12,366 nt of DNA, from positions 1 to 12,366 of the forward strand of contig JAPLHX010000251.1 in the NCBI GenBank assembly GCA_026389415.1, read 5' to 3'. Below, in pieces: positions 5,467 to 12,366 of this stretch. The notes beneath the pieces were generated by a model, which did not search any database, was not told the origin of the DNA, and worked only from the letters and a program-made list of their open reading frames with translations. This DNA is from Coprothermobacterota bacterium (GTDB taxonomy: Bacteria > Caldisericota > JANLFM01). The position numbers and the translations under genes are program-made. Position 1 is the first letter of the stretch; each line of letters starts with the position of its first letter.

Positions 5467-7965
5467 TCAGGCCAGCCAGCTGCCGATTCTCTTCAACTGC
5501 TCGTCCACCAGTCGACGGGCTGTCGCCTCGTCTTTTGCCTCGGCGTTGACATGTAGCACCGGTCGGTCCTTATCCGGTAGTATGAATACCCAACCTTCTT
5601 CCGTGAACACTTTCACCCCGTCGATGGAGATGATCCGGCCGTCCTTGTGTTCCTCGATCAGCCGGCGCATGATGGTTCCTTTCATGTCCCAGGGACAGGC
5701 CAGATGCTCGCGGAGGAGCACCCGGCGTGGAACAGACGCCGCTACTTCCTGCAATGAGGTGTTTTGTTTGGCCATCATCTCCATGATTTTTGCCAGGGCG
5801 TACATCCCGTCGAACACCGGTTGGAACTGCGGGAAGATGAAGCCGCCCTTCATCTCGCCCGTAAATTGGACTCCCTTCTTCCGGGCTTCCTCCATCATCG
5901 AACGGTAGGAGGTCTTCGTGTAGATCACCTGGCCACCGCTCTCTTTGGCCATTTCTTCGATGGTGGAAGAGGCGGCTACCGGGACGGCGATGGTCGCTCC
6001 CGGATGACAGGACAGAACCAGCTTGGCGATGCTAGCCAGGCTCAAGTCCCCGTCCAGGATTTTGCCTTGTTCGTCCACTAGGAACAACTTTTCCGCCCCG
6101 CTGTCGATTAAGAAACCGGCTTTCGCTTTTAAGGAAACGACGATGTCGGAAAGGGTCTTCAGCGCCCAGAGGTGCTCCTCGCGGGTTTTGGTGATCTGGG
6201 TCTCGTCCAGGTAGGCGTTGAGCGCGACCATGTTCAGCCCGGTTTTGCCGACCACGGCAGGGAGGACGGTGGTAGCGTTGCCGAAGCCGTAGTCCACCAC
6301 GATGCGGTAATGGGCTTGACGCAGCGCTTCCAGGTCCAGCGCGTGCAGGAAGCCTTCCTCGTAGTAATCCAGCACGCGGGAGGGAAAAGAAATCGTCCCG
6401 ACTTCGGCCGGCTGGACCCGAACGAACTCCTCCCGAAAGAAGGAACCCTCGATCGCCTTTTCTTTGGACGATGGAAGATCCAGGCCATCACTATCGAAGA
6501 ACTTGATGTCAATCACGGAGGGGTTGAAGGGAGAAATGGAAACCTGCACGCCGCCTTCGGCTTCCAGTGAACGGATGGCATGGCGGGTGACCGGGATTGC
6601 CGCCCGGCTGAGGTCATAGATATTGATCCCGGTGGAAAGCAAACCACCCATCAGGGAGCGATGAATCAAACGGCTGGCCCGGTGCCCGTCAAATGCAGAA
6701 AGGAAATACTGCCCCTTCTTCAGCACCGTCCCGTAGGCTGCACCAACCTTGGCGCCGAATTCCGGTGTCACTTCCAAATTGGCCAGCCCGGTGATGCCAT
6801 AATGTCCAAACAAATTCTTGCTCCAGCGTTCGCCCCAGATCAGACTGCTGGTGACCGTCGCCCCCCCGTCAACCCTCTTTTGAGGCCAGATCCGGACACC
6901 CGGAGCGATGACCGCGCCATTGCCGATGTAGCAGTCATCGGAAATCACCACCCCTTCTTGGATGATCACTTGGTTGCCGATCTTCCCGCCATTGCCGATC
7001 ACGCTTCGGTTTAGGCTGCTGCGGGCTCCGACCTGCACTTCGTTCCACAGCACGGAATCCTCGATCCCCACGCCTTCATGAATCCGGCAATTCCGTCCCA
7101 GCACGCAGTTGGCCAGGACCACGCCGTTTTCTACCACGCAGCCGTCTCCCAGGATCACCGTGCCGCGCAGATTGACCCGTGGATGCAGAGTCACATTCTT
7201 ACCCAGCCAGATATCTTTCCCGATGCGGTTGATCCGCTCTCCCAAGACCCTGACGCTGACTTCTCCGTCGAGCACGTCCATGTTGGCTTGAAGGTACTCG
7301 GTCACGTTGCCGATGTCCTTCCAATAGCCGGCAGCGATGGTGCCGTATAAGTTTAGTTTTTCATTCAGCAGGAGGGGAAACAGGTCTTTGGAAAAATCGA
7401 AGGAGCGGTCGTTGGGGATTTTTTCCAGCACTTCCGGCTCCAGGATGTAGATCCCCGTGTTGATGGTGTCGGAAAACACCTCTCCCCAGGTCGGTTTTTC
7501 CAGGAAGGAGCGAATCCGTCCCTCCGCATCGGTGATCACGATCCCATAGGCCAAGGGATTTTTCACCCGGGTCAGCACGATGGTCGCCAAGGCTTTTTTC
7601 TCCTGATGAAAACGGAGTGCTGCTTGCAGGTTGACATCAGTCAACAAATCGGCCGAGATCACCAAGAAGGTCTCATCTAAGAATTCCTGGGCCCGCTTCA
7701 CGCTGCCGGCTGTTCCCCAATCCGTATCGGGGCGGATGTAGCGCATGTTGACGCCAAAGGATTCCCCCGAGCCGAAATAATGCTGGATCACCTCCGGTTG
7801 AAAGTAGAGAAGTGATGTCAGGTCCAGAAAGCCATGGTTTTTGACCAGCTCGACGACGTGTTCCATCACCGGCCGATTGACAATCGGGACCATCGGCTTT
7901 GGTGCATAAATCGTGAGGGGACGGAGACGGGCGCCAAAACCACCTGCCATGATCACTGCTTTCAT
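5467..7965 (-). CDS. nucleotidyltransferase with left-handed beta-helix and degenerate phosphomannomutase-like C-terminal half
   Basis: 832 residues. Residues 1-235 are a sugar-1-phosphate nucleotidyltransferase, with the signature MAGGFGARLRPLT, APKPMVPIVNRPV, SADLLTD, FLEKP and NTGIYI. Residues about 250-380 are hexapeptide repeats (GKNVTLHPRVNL, NCVLGRNCRIHEGVGI). Residues about 400-832 follow the phosphohexomutase fold but lack its catalytic signatures. The phosphoserine loop is SISPFNP (476-482) instead of TASHNP. The metal loop is DSGAEKL (621-627) instead of DGDxDR. The sugar loop is GEMKGGF (703-709), and the RxSGTE phosphate loop is replaced by LPDKDRPVLHV. Such proteins are often annotated mannose-1-phosphate guanylyltransferase/phosphomannomutase. 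The first activity is plausible, though GDP-mannose versus UDP- or ADP-glucose cannot be told. The mutase activity is doubtful. AAGGAGA seven bases before the ATG supports the start. Confidence 0.88.
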   Translation of the reverse strand: MKAVIMAGGFGARLRPLTIYAPKPMVPIVNRPVMEHVVELVKNHGFLDLTSLLYFQPEVIQHYFGSGESFGVNMRYIRPDTDWGTAGSVKRAQEFLDETFLVISADLLTDVNLQAALRFHQEKKALATIVLTRVKNPLAYGIVITDAEGRIRSFLEKPTWGEVFSDTINTGIYILEPEVLEKIPNDRSFDFSKDLFPLLLNEKLNLYGTIAAGYWKDIGNVTEYLQANMDVLDGEVSVRVLGERINRIGKDIWLGKNVTLHPRVNLRGTVILGDGCVVENGVVLANCVLGRNCRIHEGVGIEDSVLWNEVQVGARSSLNRSVIGNGGKIGNQVIIQEGVVISDDCYIGNGAVIAPGVRIWPQKRVDGGATVTSSLIWGERWSKNLFGHYGITGLANLEVTPEFGAKVGAAYGTVLKKGQYFLSAFDGHRASRLIHRSLMGGLLSTGINIYDLSRAAIPVTRHAIRSLEAEGGVQVSISPFNPSVIDIKFFDSDGLDLPSSKEKAIEGSFFREEFVRVQPAEVGTISFPSRVLDYYEEGFLHALDLEALRQAHYRIVVDYGFGNATTVLPAVVGKTGLNMVALNAYLDETQITKTREEHLWALKTLSDIVVSLKAKAGFLIDSGAEKLFLVDEQGKILDGDLSLASIAKLVLSCHPGATIAVPVAASSTIEEMAKESGGQVIYTKTSYRSMMEEARKKGVQFTGEMKGGFIFPQFQPVFDGMYALAKIMEMMAKQNTSLQEVAASVPRRVLLREHLACPWDMKGTIMRRLIEEHKDGRIISIDGVKVFTEEGWVFILPDKDRPVLHVNAEAKDEATARRLVDEQLKRIGSWLA

Positions 7966-7978
7966 GTTGTTCTCCTTG

Positions 7979-7993
7979 GAAGCTAGAAATCAG
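7979..7993 (+). repeat. GAAGCTAGWAATCAG repeat, copy 2
   Basis: GAAGCTAGAAATCAG, near-identical to 5277-5291, just upstream of the nucleotidyltransferase ribosome binding site. Confidence 0.5.
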
Positions 7994-8070
7994 AATTCGA
8001 AAGCCGGAATTGCTCCCTACATTGTACTGTATTATTAGGATTTCACATTGCGGATTTTGAATTCTCCTAA

Positions 8071-8126
8071 TCAGCAATCAAAAATCAGCAATCAAAAATC
8101 AGCAATCTGAAATCAGCAATCAAAAA
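8071..8126 (+). repeat. 14-bp tandem repeat, four units
   Basis: Four adjacent units of TCAGCAATCAAAAA start at 8071, 8085, 8099 and 8113. The third unit has a CA-to-TG change (TCAGCAATCTGAAA). The array ends a few bases before the GH57 stop codon. Confidence 0.9.
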
Positions 8127-8131
8127 TCTAT

Positions 8132-9856
8132 CTAACGCACCCACCATTTCGGATCAATCTCGGGGAAGGGATCGTCTTGTTCTTCCAGTAACTCCAAGGC
8201 CCCACCGTCTTCCTGGGAGAGAGCAGCCGTCGAGTTGAAGGCTTGCAGGATGTTTACCAACCGCCCAAAGGCGTCGGAGTGGAAATGGACTCGCTCTTCG
8301 GCGTAGTCCCGGGCAGCCACAGTGGAGATCAGAAAGGGCCAGTCACTGGATTCCAGCAGCAGCAGCTCTCGTCCCATCTGGCGAAGGAGCCGCTGGACCA
8401 AGGGGTCACAGGAGGCCGACAGACGGGTGGCCCAATCGGTCATTGCTTCCTCGGCACTGTAGATCTCCTTCCAAGCCCACTCGGTCAGGCCGTTCAACCA
8501 GATCCAATGGTGGCCGCCTTCTCCCCAGCTTCCCTCCGGCAATTGAATGATCTGCGTGGGGGGCGATGTTTCCAGCATACGGGATCCGGTGGCAGGGACC
8601 ACATCGCCGGCATTGCCCACGGCGCGGCAAACTAGATGAAGGAATTCCGGGCCCTCAAACCACCAGTGGCCGAACAGCTCCGTGTCGAAAGGAGCCACCA
8701 GTAACCCCGGGGAACCCTCCTGGGCTTGATACTGAGCCAGGTTGTTCCGTACCAAAGAGGCGAAATGCTCTGCGTTTTCGGCCAGTCGTCCCTGCACCAG
8801 CTCCGGCTGGTAGGGTTTCTTGTCCGCCAGATCCGCTCGCGGGTGGGTCACCCGCCAATAGCGGTTGCCGGAAGGGAAGTACTTCTTGTGAAAGTCCAGA
8901 TATTGGCCGTCACCCGGGTATCCATGCTCCCCCGACCACACCTGGAGGGCAGTTTGCGAATCGCGGGCCAGGATCGCCGCCATCTTCGACCCCCCCGAGC
9001 TTGAAACCCAGTAAGCTTGGCGTGGGGTTAGCGGTCGCGACTCGGTCTGCGGGTAAGCGTCCTGGAATTCCCCCCACAGGCGCTTGAGCCCTTCGTAACG
9101 GTCGAGGTAAACGCCGATCGGTTTGCTGCCATCCAACAGGTGGCTATCCACGATGAAGTAACCGAGACCCGCATCGAAAAGGACTTCCTCCAAGCCGGCG
9201 CGGTCGAACGTCCGCCGACCGGGAAAATCGACTGGGTGCGTCCAACGATAGGCAGGACGATAGGCGCACTCCGGCAGCCAGACCCCCCGCGGCCGGCGTC
9301 CGAAATGGCGTTGGTAAGTCGCCACGCCCAGGCGCACCTGGGCCCGCACCGCTTCGTCGCTACCCAGCAGGGGCAGGTAGCCGTGGGTGGCGGCGCAGGT
9401 GATGATCTCGATTTGGCCGGCATCCTGCTTTTGTCGGAAGGCCTGCACCAGGTTTTCTCCGTAACGCTGGTGGAAATCCTGCCGGATTTCCCGGTACCAG
9501 TCTCGCCAAAATTGAGCCAATGACTCGCGCGGATCTTCCTGCTTCGCGAAATAAAGGCGCTCCTCTTCGCTGGACTCCACCCGGCGCGTCAAGTAGGAAT
9601 CAAATTGACGGATAAATGCGGGATGGGTCAACTGCTCGCACAGGATCGGGCTGAGATTGATGGTGATCGCCGGAGGGATTCCTTCATCTTCCAACCGATC
9701 CAGCACCCGCAACAGCGGGATGTAGCATTCGGCTGTGGCCTCGTTCAGCCAGTCGGTGCCGTGCGGCCAGGTGCCGTGGCCCAGCACGTACGGCAAATGT
9801 GTGTGCAGAACGAACGTGAACTGTCCTTTGGAACGATCTGGTGCCTGTTGTTGCAT
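8132..9856 (-). CDS. GH57 1,4-alpha-glucan branching enzyme
   Basis: Glycoside hydrolase family 57 enzyme that forms alpha-1,6 branches in glycogen-like glucans, cytoplasmic. It has 574 residues from the chosen start. Conserved GH57 regions appear in order: HTHLPYV (18-24), the nucleophile region GVWLPECAYRP (Glu about 196), the acid/base region APFDTELFGHWWFEGPE (Asp about 391), HHWIWLNGLTEW and the late ESSDWPFLI stretch, which is typical of the branching-enzyme subgroup rather than of amylopullulanases. No signal peptide is seen. An in-frame ATG at 9964 would add 36 residues with no family likeness. ATG 9856 has GGGAGAT just upstream and places HTHLPYV at the usual distance from the N-terminus. 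The next gene downstream is the nucleotidyltransferase, which may supply an activated sugar. An alpha-amylase or 4-alpha-glucanotransferase activity is less likely. Confidence 0.88.
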   Translation of the reverse strand: MQQQAPDRSKGQFTFVLHTHLPYVLGHGTWPHGTDWLNEATAECYIPLLRVLDRLEDEGIPPAITINLSPILCEQLTHPAFIRQFDSYLTRRVESSEEERLYFAKQEDPRESLAQFWRDWYREIRQDFHQRYGENLVQAFRQKQDAGQIEIITCAATHGYLPLLGSDEAVRAQVRLGVATYQRHFGRRPRGVWLPECAYRPAYRWTHPVDFPGRRTFDRAGLEEVLFDAGLGYFIVDSHLLDGSKPIGVYLDRYEGLKRLWGEFQDAYPQTESRPLTPRQAYWVSSSGGSKMAAILARDSQTALQVWSGEHGYPGDGQYLDFHKKYFPSGNRYWRVTHPRADLADKKPYQPELVQGRLAENAEHFASLVRNNLAQYQAQEGSPGLLVAPFDTELFGHWWFEGPEFLHLVCRAVGNAGDVVPATGSRMLETSPPTQIIQLPEGSWGEGGHHWIWLNGLTEWAWKEIYSAEEAMTDWATRLSASCDPLVQRLLRQMGRELLLLESSDWPFLISTVAARDYAEERVHFHSDAFGRLVNILQAFNSTAALSQEDGGALELLEEQDDPFPEIDPKWWVR

Positions 9857-9989
9857 CTCATCTCCCGTTTTGCGGATTCTTTCCCCCATCTTAGCGCAAC
9901 CATCCACCGGATACTTGACCGGGACACGCTGCCGCGGGCTGAGTTGACCGAGGATGCGTGACATTGCCTGAGTGTCATTCCCAAAATAG
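9857..9989. other. leader region upstream of the GH57 gene
   Basis: With the 9856 start, this 133-bp stretch is noncoding. It carries GGGAGAT at about 9860-9868 (ribosome binding site on the minus strand) and a diverged copy of the dyad repeat at 9923-9943. No terminator for the upstream SLH gene is obvious. Confidence 0.5.
9923..9943 (+). repeat. diverged dyad repeat, candidate sixth copy
   Basis: GACACGCTGCCGCGG then GCTGAG matches the hoxU copy at 17 of 21 positions. The left arm and centre are kept; the outer right arm is lost. It lies upstream of the GH57 start. Confidence 0.4.
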
Positions 9990-10661
9990 CTAGGGGGACA
10001 TCCGCAACCGATAGAGCAGGACGGCTGTCTGCACGCGCGTGGCCGGCTTCTGCGGTTCCAACTGGTAGCCGATCAGTTGCGACGAGTTGACACCGGTGCT
10101 TTTGCGCAACTCCACCACCAATCCGGGATCGGGAGCCCTGATCCAATCGAATCCTAATGCCGTGGACAGATAGGGAGCCCACCAATCGGTGGACTCGCTG
10201 TCCATGTAGGGAGAAGGGATCGTGGTTTGCAGCGGGCGACCGGTAGCCACCACCAGGATTTTTAGCACTTCCGCTTTGGTGATGGATTGTTCCGGTCGAA
10301 AATTGCCGTCGGGAAACCCGTTCACCCAGCCTTGGGCAGCCACCGCCTCCACATAGCCGTAAGCCCAATGGTTTTGGTTCACGTCGGGGAAGGTGGGCTT
10401 TGCCGGGTACTTCGGATCCAAACCGCGGGGTACCGTTTTGACAATCAGCTTGCAAAACTCAGCCCGTGTAATTTGTGCCTGGGGACGGAAAGTGCCGTCA
10501 GGGTAACCGGAGATGATCTTCTGATCGGTCAAGGACAATACTTCCTTGTGACCCCAGTTGCTTGGCGCCAGGTCAGAGAAGGCCGCACCCCATGCTGCAA
10601 CCGGGAAAGAAATGCAACCAAAAACAAGCAAGATGGCCAGAATCATGTTCGTTTTTCTCAT
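9990..10661 (-). CDS. small secreted S-layer-homology (SLH) domain protein
   Basis: 223 residues. It has an N-terminal Sec signal peptide: MRKTNM, a hydrophobic core ILAILLVFGCISFPVA, and a probable cleavage after AAWG. Three SLH modules follow. The first is at about 27-75 (FSDLAPSNWGHKEV, GYPDGTFRPQAQITRAEF). The second is at about 91-140 (FPDVNQNHWAYGYV, GFPDGNFRPEQSITKAEV). The third is degenerate, at about 150-220 (DWWAPYLSTALG, RVQTAVLLYRL). SLH modules bind secondary cell-wall polymer, so the protein probably sits at the cell surface; no other domain is present. It starts at ATG 10661, with GAGGAGGAG nine bases upstream overlapping the original dxr stop. As the sequence stands it is also in frame with dxr codons upstream, which I attribute to the dxr lesion rather than to a true fusion. 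Confidence 0.85.
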   Translation of the reverse strand: MRKTNMILAILLVFGCISFPVAAWGAAFSDLAPSNWGHKEVLSLTDQKIISGYPDGTFRPQAQITRAEFCKLIVKTVPRGLDPKYPAKPTFPDVNQNHWAYGYVEAVAAQGWVNGFPDGNFRPEQSITKAEVLKILVVATGRPLQTTIPSPYMDSESTDWWAPYLSTALGFDWIRAPDPGLVVELRKSTGVNSSQLIGYQLEPQKPATRVQTAVLLYRLRMSP

Positions 10662-10665
10662 CGCT

Positions 10666-11693
10666 TTACTCCTCCTCGAGTCCAGCCAGGCGCACTGTCT
10701 CTTGCCGCGCCCAGCGGTGTCCGCGGCGGACAGAACCGCCGGTAACGTTCCCCCCGAACGCAGGACCTGGTAAGCCAGGGGAATGGACGGGAACTGATCC
10801 GTATCGGGAGCCTGGAATATCAGCGGTCCTACGGCCGCCAGTTCCAACGGTGCCACCAACGAGGGCTGCCGTTCCGGGTACAGCAAGGCATATTGGATCG
10901 GCAAACGCATATCGGGGAGGGACAGTTGGGCCAGCATTGTCCCGTCGCAGAATTCGACCAGCGAATGAACGATGCTCTGGGGGTGGATGATCACCTCGAT
11001 CTGCTCGGGAGTTATCTGGAAAAGGAAGTGGGCTTCGATCATCTCCAAGGCCTTGTTCATCAAGGTGGCCGAGTCCACCGTGATTTTGGATCCCATCTTC
11101 CAAACCGGATGCGCCAAGGCTTGCTCGACGGAAACAGAAGCCATCTGGGCAGGGGAAGTGTCGCGGAAGGGGCCGCCGGAAGCGGTGAGCAGGATCCGCC
11201 GGACGATGGATCGGGGGTGCCCTTCCAGGCATTGAAAGATGGCGGAATGTTCCGAATCCACAGGCAGCAGAGTTCCCTTTCCTTCCCGTGCCGCCTGCAG
11301 GACTAGATTTCCTCCCGCCACCAACGCTTCCTTGGTGGCCAAGGCGACGATCTTTCCTTTTTTCAATGCCATAAGCGTCGGAGCCAAACCGGCGATGCCC
11401 ACCACCGCCACCAACACCAGGTCCAGGTCCTCCCGGGTGACCAGCTCCACCAGACTGTTCGATCCGGCGTAGAGATCAACGTCTGGCGGCAACTGCTCTC
11501 TCAATGAGGAGACGGGTGCCTCCGTCAGGGCGAGCGCGCTCGCCCGTGTCCGCCCAACCAGAGAAACGAGATCCAGGGTCAAGTGACGGGCAGAGAGGCC
11601 GACAATCCGCAGCCGATCCGGAAACCGCTCGGCCACTTCGATCGCTGCCCGTCCGATGGAACCCGTTGCCCCTAGAATCGCAATCCGCCGCAT
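10666..11693 (-). pseudogene. dxr: 1-deoxy-D-xylulose 5-phosphate reductoisomerase, C-terminal domain mostly deleted and frame lost
   Basis: DXR converts 1-deoxy-D-xylulose 5-phosphate to MEP with NADPH, the committed step of the non-mevalonate isoprenoid pathway. Residues 1-320 look intact: NADPH motif GATGSIG, ATKEALVAGG, metal ligands in LLPVDSEHSAIFQ, TASGGPFR, the flexible loop HPVWKMGSK, DSATLMNKALEMIEAH and IHPQSIVHSLVEF. At GGTLPAVLSAAD (about 10719-10750) the family would continue NAANE and a helical C-terminal domain of roughly 60 more residues. Instead the frame runs TAGRGKRQ and on into the SLH gene. In the next frame, WARQETVRLAGLEEE ends at a TAA (10666-10668) and resembles the normal DXR terminus (compare E. 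coli VLSVDANAREVARKEV). So a segment between two VL-x-A-A-like sites appears missing, out of frame. No Shine-Dalgarno precedes ATG 11693. Confidence 0.82.
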
Positions 11694-11705
11694 GGCATCA
11701 TTCTA

Positions 11706-11744
11706 GCGCAAAAAGCGAGCAGAGGGCGCGGATGCGCCCTCTGC
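11706..11744 (-). terminator. rho-independent terminator of the secreted-protein gene
   Basis: A perfect 11-bp stem, GCAGAGGGCGC pairing with 11734-11744, has a 4-base loop. On the minus strand it is followed by CGCTTTTTGCG, giving a T-run at 11710-11714. It lies 35 bases after the stop of the upstream minus-strand gene and just before dxr. Confidence 0.85.
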
Positions 11745-11778
11745 CGGTATCCAACTGTTTGCAGATTGATCTTGCCGG

Positions 11779-12366
11779 CTACGGTCCTACGGGGTGATAG
11801 TTGAAATCCAATAGCACCGGTACGGTAGCCCACATCCAGTAACCCAACAACGGCTCGAAGTAACCCGGGGTGTACTTGACATTGAAATACTCCATTCCGT
11901 CCCAACCCAAGGCAATTCCTCGCACCAGTCCGGCGGAGACTGCATTTTGCATCTTCATAGGATCACCGCGGCTTGGGATCACCCAAACTTCGTCCCAATT
12001 GACATTTTTCAGAAGTGGAACGCCCACCAGGTTTGATCCCGCGGCAAGTGGCACTCTGGCATCGTGCGCAGAATAGCCGATCGGGGAATAGGTTTGGGAT
12101 TCGGCCAGCTTCAGCCAGAAACCAATACCGGGATTCAAGACGGAATCGTCTTTTCCATGATAGGACCCAGAAATGGGATCCCAGGTGAGTACGGTCCAAC
12201 TTCCGACCAGGTCAGAAAAGAGCTGAACAGGAAGGTTGTCCTCGTAGACCAGAGGGTAGGAGAGAAGATTCCAACCGGCTTCCAGGTAGATCGAAGGATT
12301 CAGAGGAGCAGAGATCCCGGGGTTGCCCGCGTTGTCCCAGGCGATCAGCAGCACGGAAGGATTGCC
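11779..12366 (-). CDS. C-terminal part of a probable secreted or surface protein (5' end outside window)
   Basis: 195 residues are visible; the frame is open at the right edge, so the true start lies outside. A GTG at 12354 is not supported as a start. Two related modules can be seen. The first has LEAGWNLLSYPL, then TVLTWDPISGSY and NPGIGFWLKLAE. The second has LAAGSNLVGVPL, then IALGWDGMEYFN and PLLGYWMWATVP. This GWNL...PL...W...G[FY]W pattern recurs in large extracellular proteins of several bacterial phyla and looks like an all-beta repeat. No catalytic motif, sortase signal or membrane anchor is visible at the C-terminus. A strong terminator follows. I cannot assign a function; surface or secreted location is inferred from composition and the nearby SLH gene. 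Confidence 0.7.
   Translation of the reverse strand, partial: GNPSVLLIAWDNAGNPGISAPLNPSIYLEAGWNLLSYPLVYEDNLPVQLFSDLVGSWTVLTWDPISGSYHGKDDSVLNPGIGFWLKLAESQTYSPIGYSAHDARVPLAAGSNLVGVPLLKNVNWDEVWVIPSRGDPMKMQNAVSAGLVRGIALGWDGMEYFNVKYTPGYFEPLLGYWMWATVPVLLDFNYHPVGP

Larger units (their letters stand above)
7966..8131. other. AT-rich intergenic region between the GH57 and nucleotidyltransferase genes
   Basis: This 166-bp gap is much richer in A+T than its surroundings. It contains the nucleotidyltransferase ribosome binding site, one GAAGCTAG-type repeat copy and a 14-bp tandem array. On the minus strand TAATAAT and TACAGTACAAT could contain a -10 element. No convincing -35 partner is seen, so I do not call a promoter. 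Confidence 0.5.

Noticed and set aside
8132..9964. GH57 start at ATG 9964
   Set aside because: The added 36 residues have no family likeness. ATG 9856 has a ribosome binding site and sets the conserved HTHLPYV motif at the usual distance from the N-terminus.
9959..9977. Inverted repeat TGACA-N9-TGTCA upstream of the GH57 gene
   Set aside because: The arms are only five bases and occur once; too weak to call an operator.
9990..11693. A single 567-codon DXR-SLH fusion protein
   Set aside because: The second half has its own ATG, signal peptide and strong Shine-Dalgarno, and the natural DXR terminus with a stop is visible in another frame. The continuous frame is best explained by the dxr lesion.

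Overview
The window is a GC-rich bacterial chromosome segment, densely coding and organised as two convergent blocks. I cannot name the organism from sequence alone. A soluble NAD-coupled [NiFe] hydrogenase, a GH57 branching enzyme, S-layer-homology (SLH) proteins and a nucleotidyltransferase/phosphomannomutase-like fusion suggest an anaerobic or facultative, possibly thermophilic, deep-branching or Bacillota-like lineage. That is inference.

Plus strand, 77-5272: a tight four-gene operon encoding the NAD-reducing hydrogenase. HoxF carries a NuoE-like N-terminal domain fused to a NuoF-like body, as in the Cupriavidus/Hydrogenophilus soluble hydrogenases. It is followed by a long HoxU with a NuoG-like extension, then HoxY (small subunit) and HoxH (large subunit). 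Electrons would pass between NAD(H)/FMN in HoxF, the HoxU Fe-S wire, the HoxY cluster and the NiFe site in HoxH. Two of the genes are damaged as read. hoxU has a +1 frameshift near 2920. hoxH lacks the segment with the second pair of nickel-ligating cysteines. No maturation genes are in the window.

Minus strand, 12366-5467 (read right to left): the C-terminal part of a secreted-type protein with two similar modules; a clear rho-independent terminator; dxr of the MEP isoprenoid pathway; a small secreted SLH protein; a GH57 alpha-glucan branching enzyme; and an 832-residue nucleotidyltransferase fused to a catalytically degenerate phosphomannomutase-like region. As read, dxr has lost most of its C-terminal domain and runs out of frame into the SLH gene. 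The last two enzymes suggest storage or surface polysaccharide metabolism.

The most unusual feature is a 21-bp dyad-symmetric repeat (core GACATGCTGCCGCAG). It occurs twice on the plus strand, exactly over the start codons of hoxU and hoxY, so both proteins begin MLPQ. It occurs three more times, inverted, in the 194-bp gap between convergent hoxH and the nucleotidyltransferase gene. A diverged sixth copy lies upstream of the GH57 gene. Separate AT-rich AATCAG-type repeats fill parts of two intergenic gaps. The three lesions (hoxU frameshift, hoxH deletion, dxr deletion) could reflect real gene decay or sequence/assembly error; this cannot be settled from the window.
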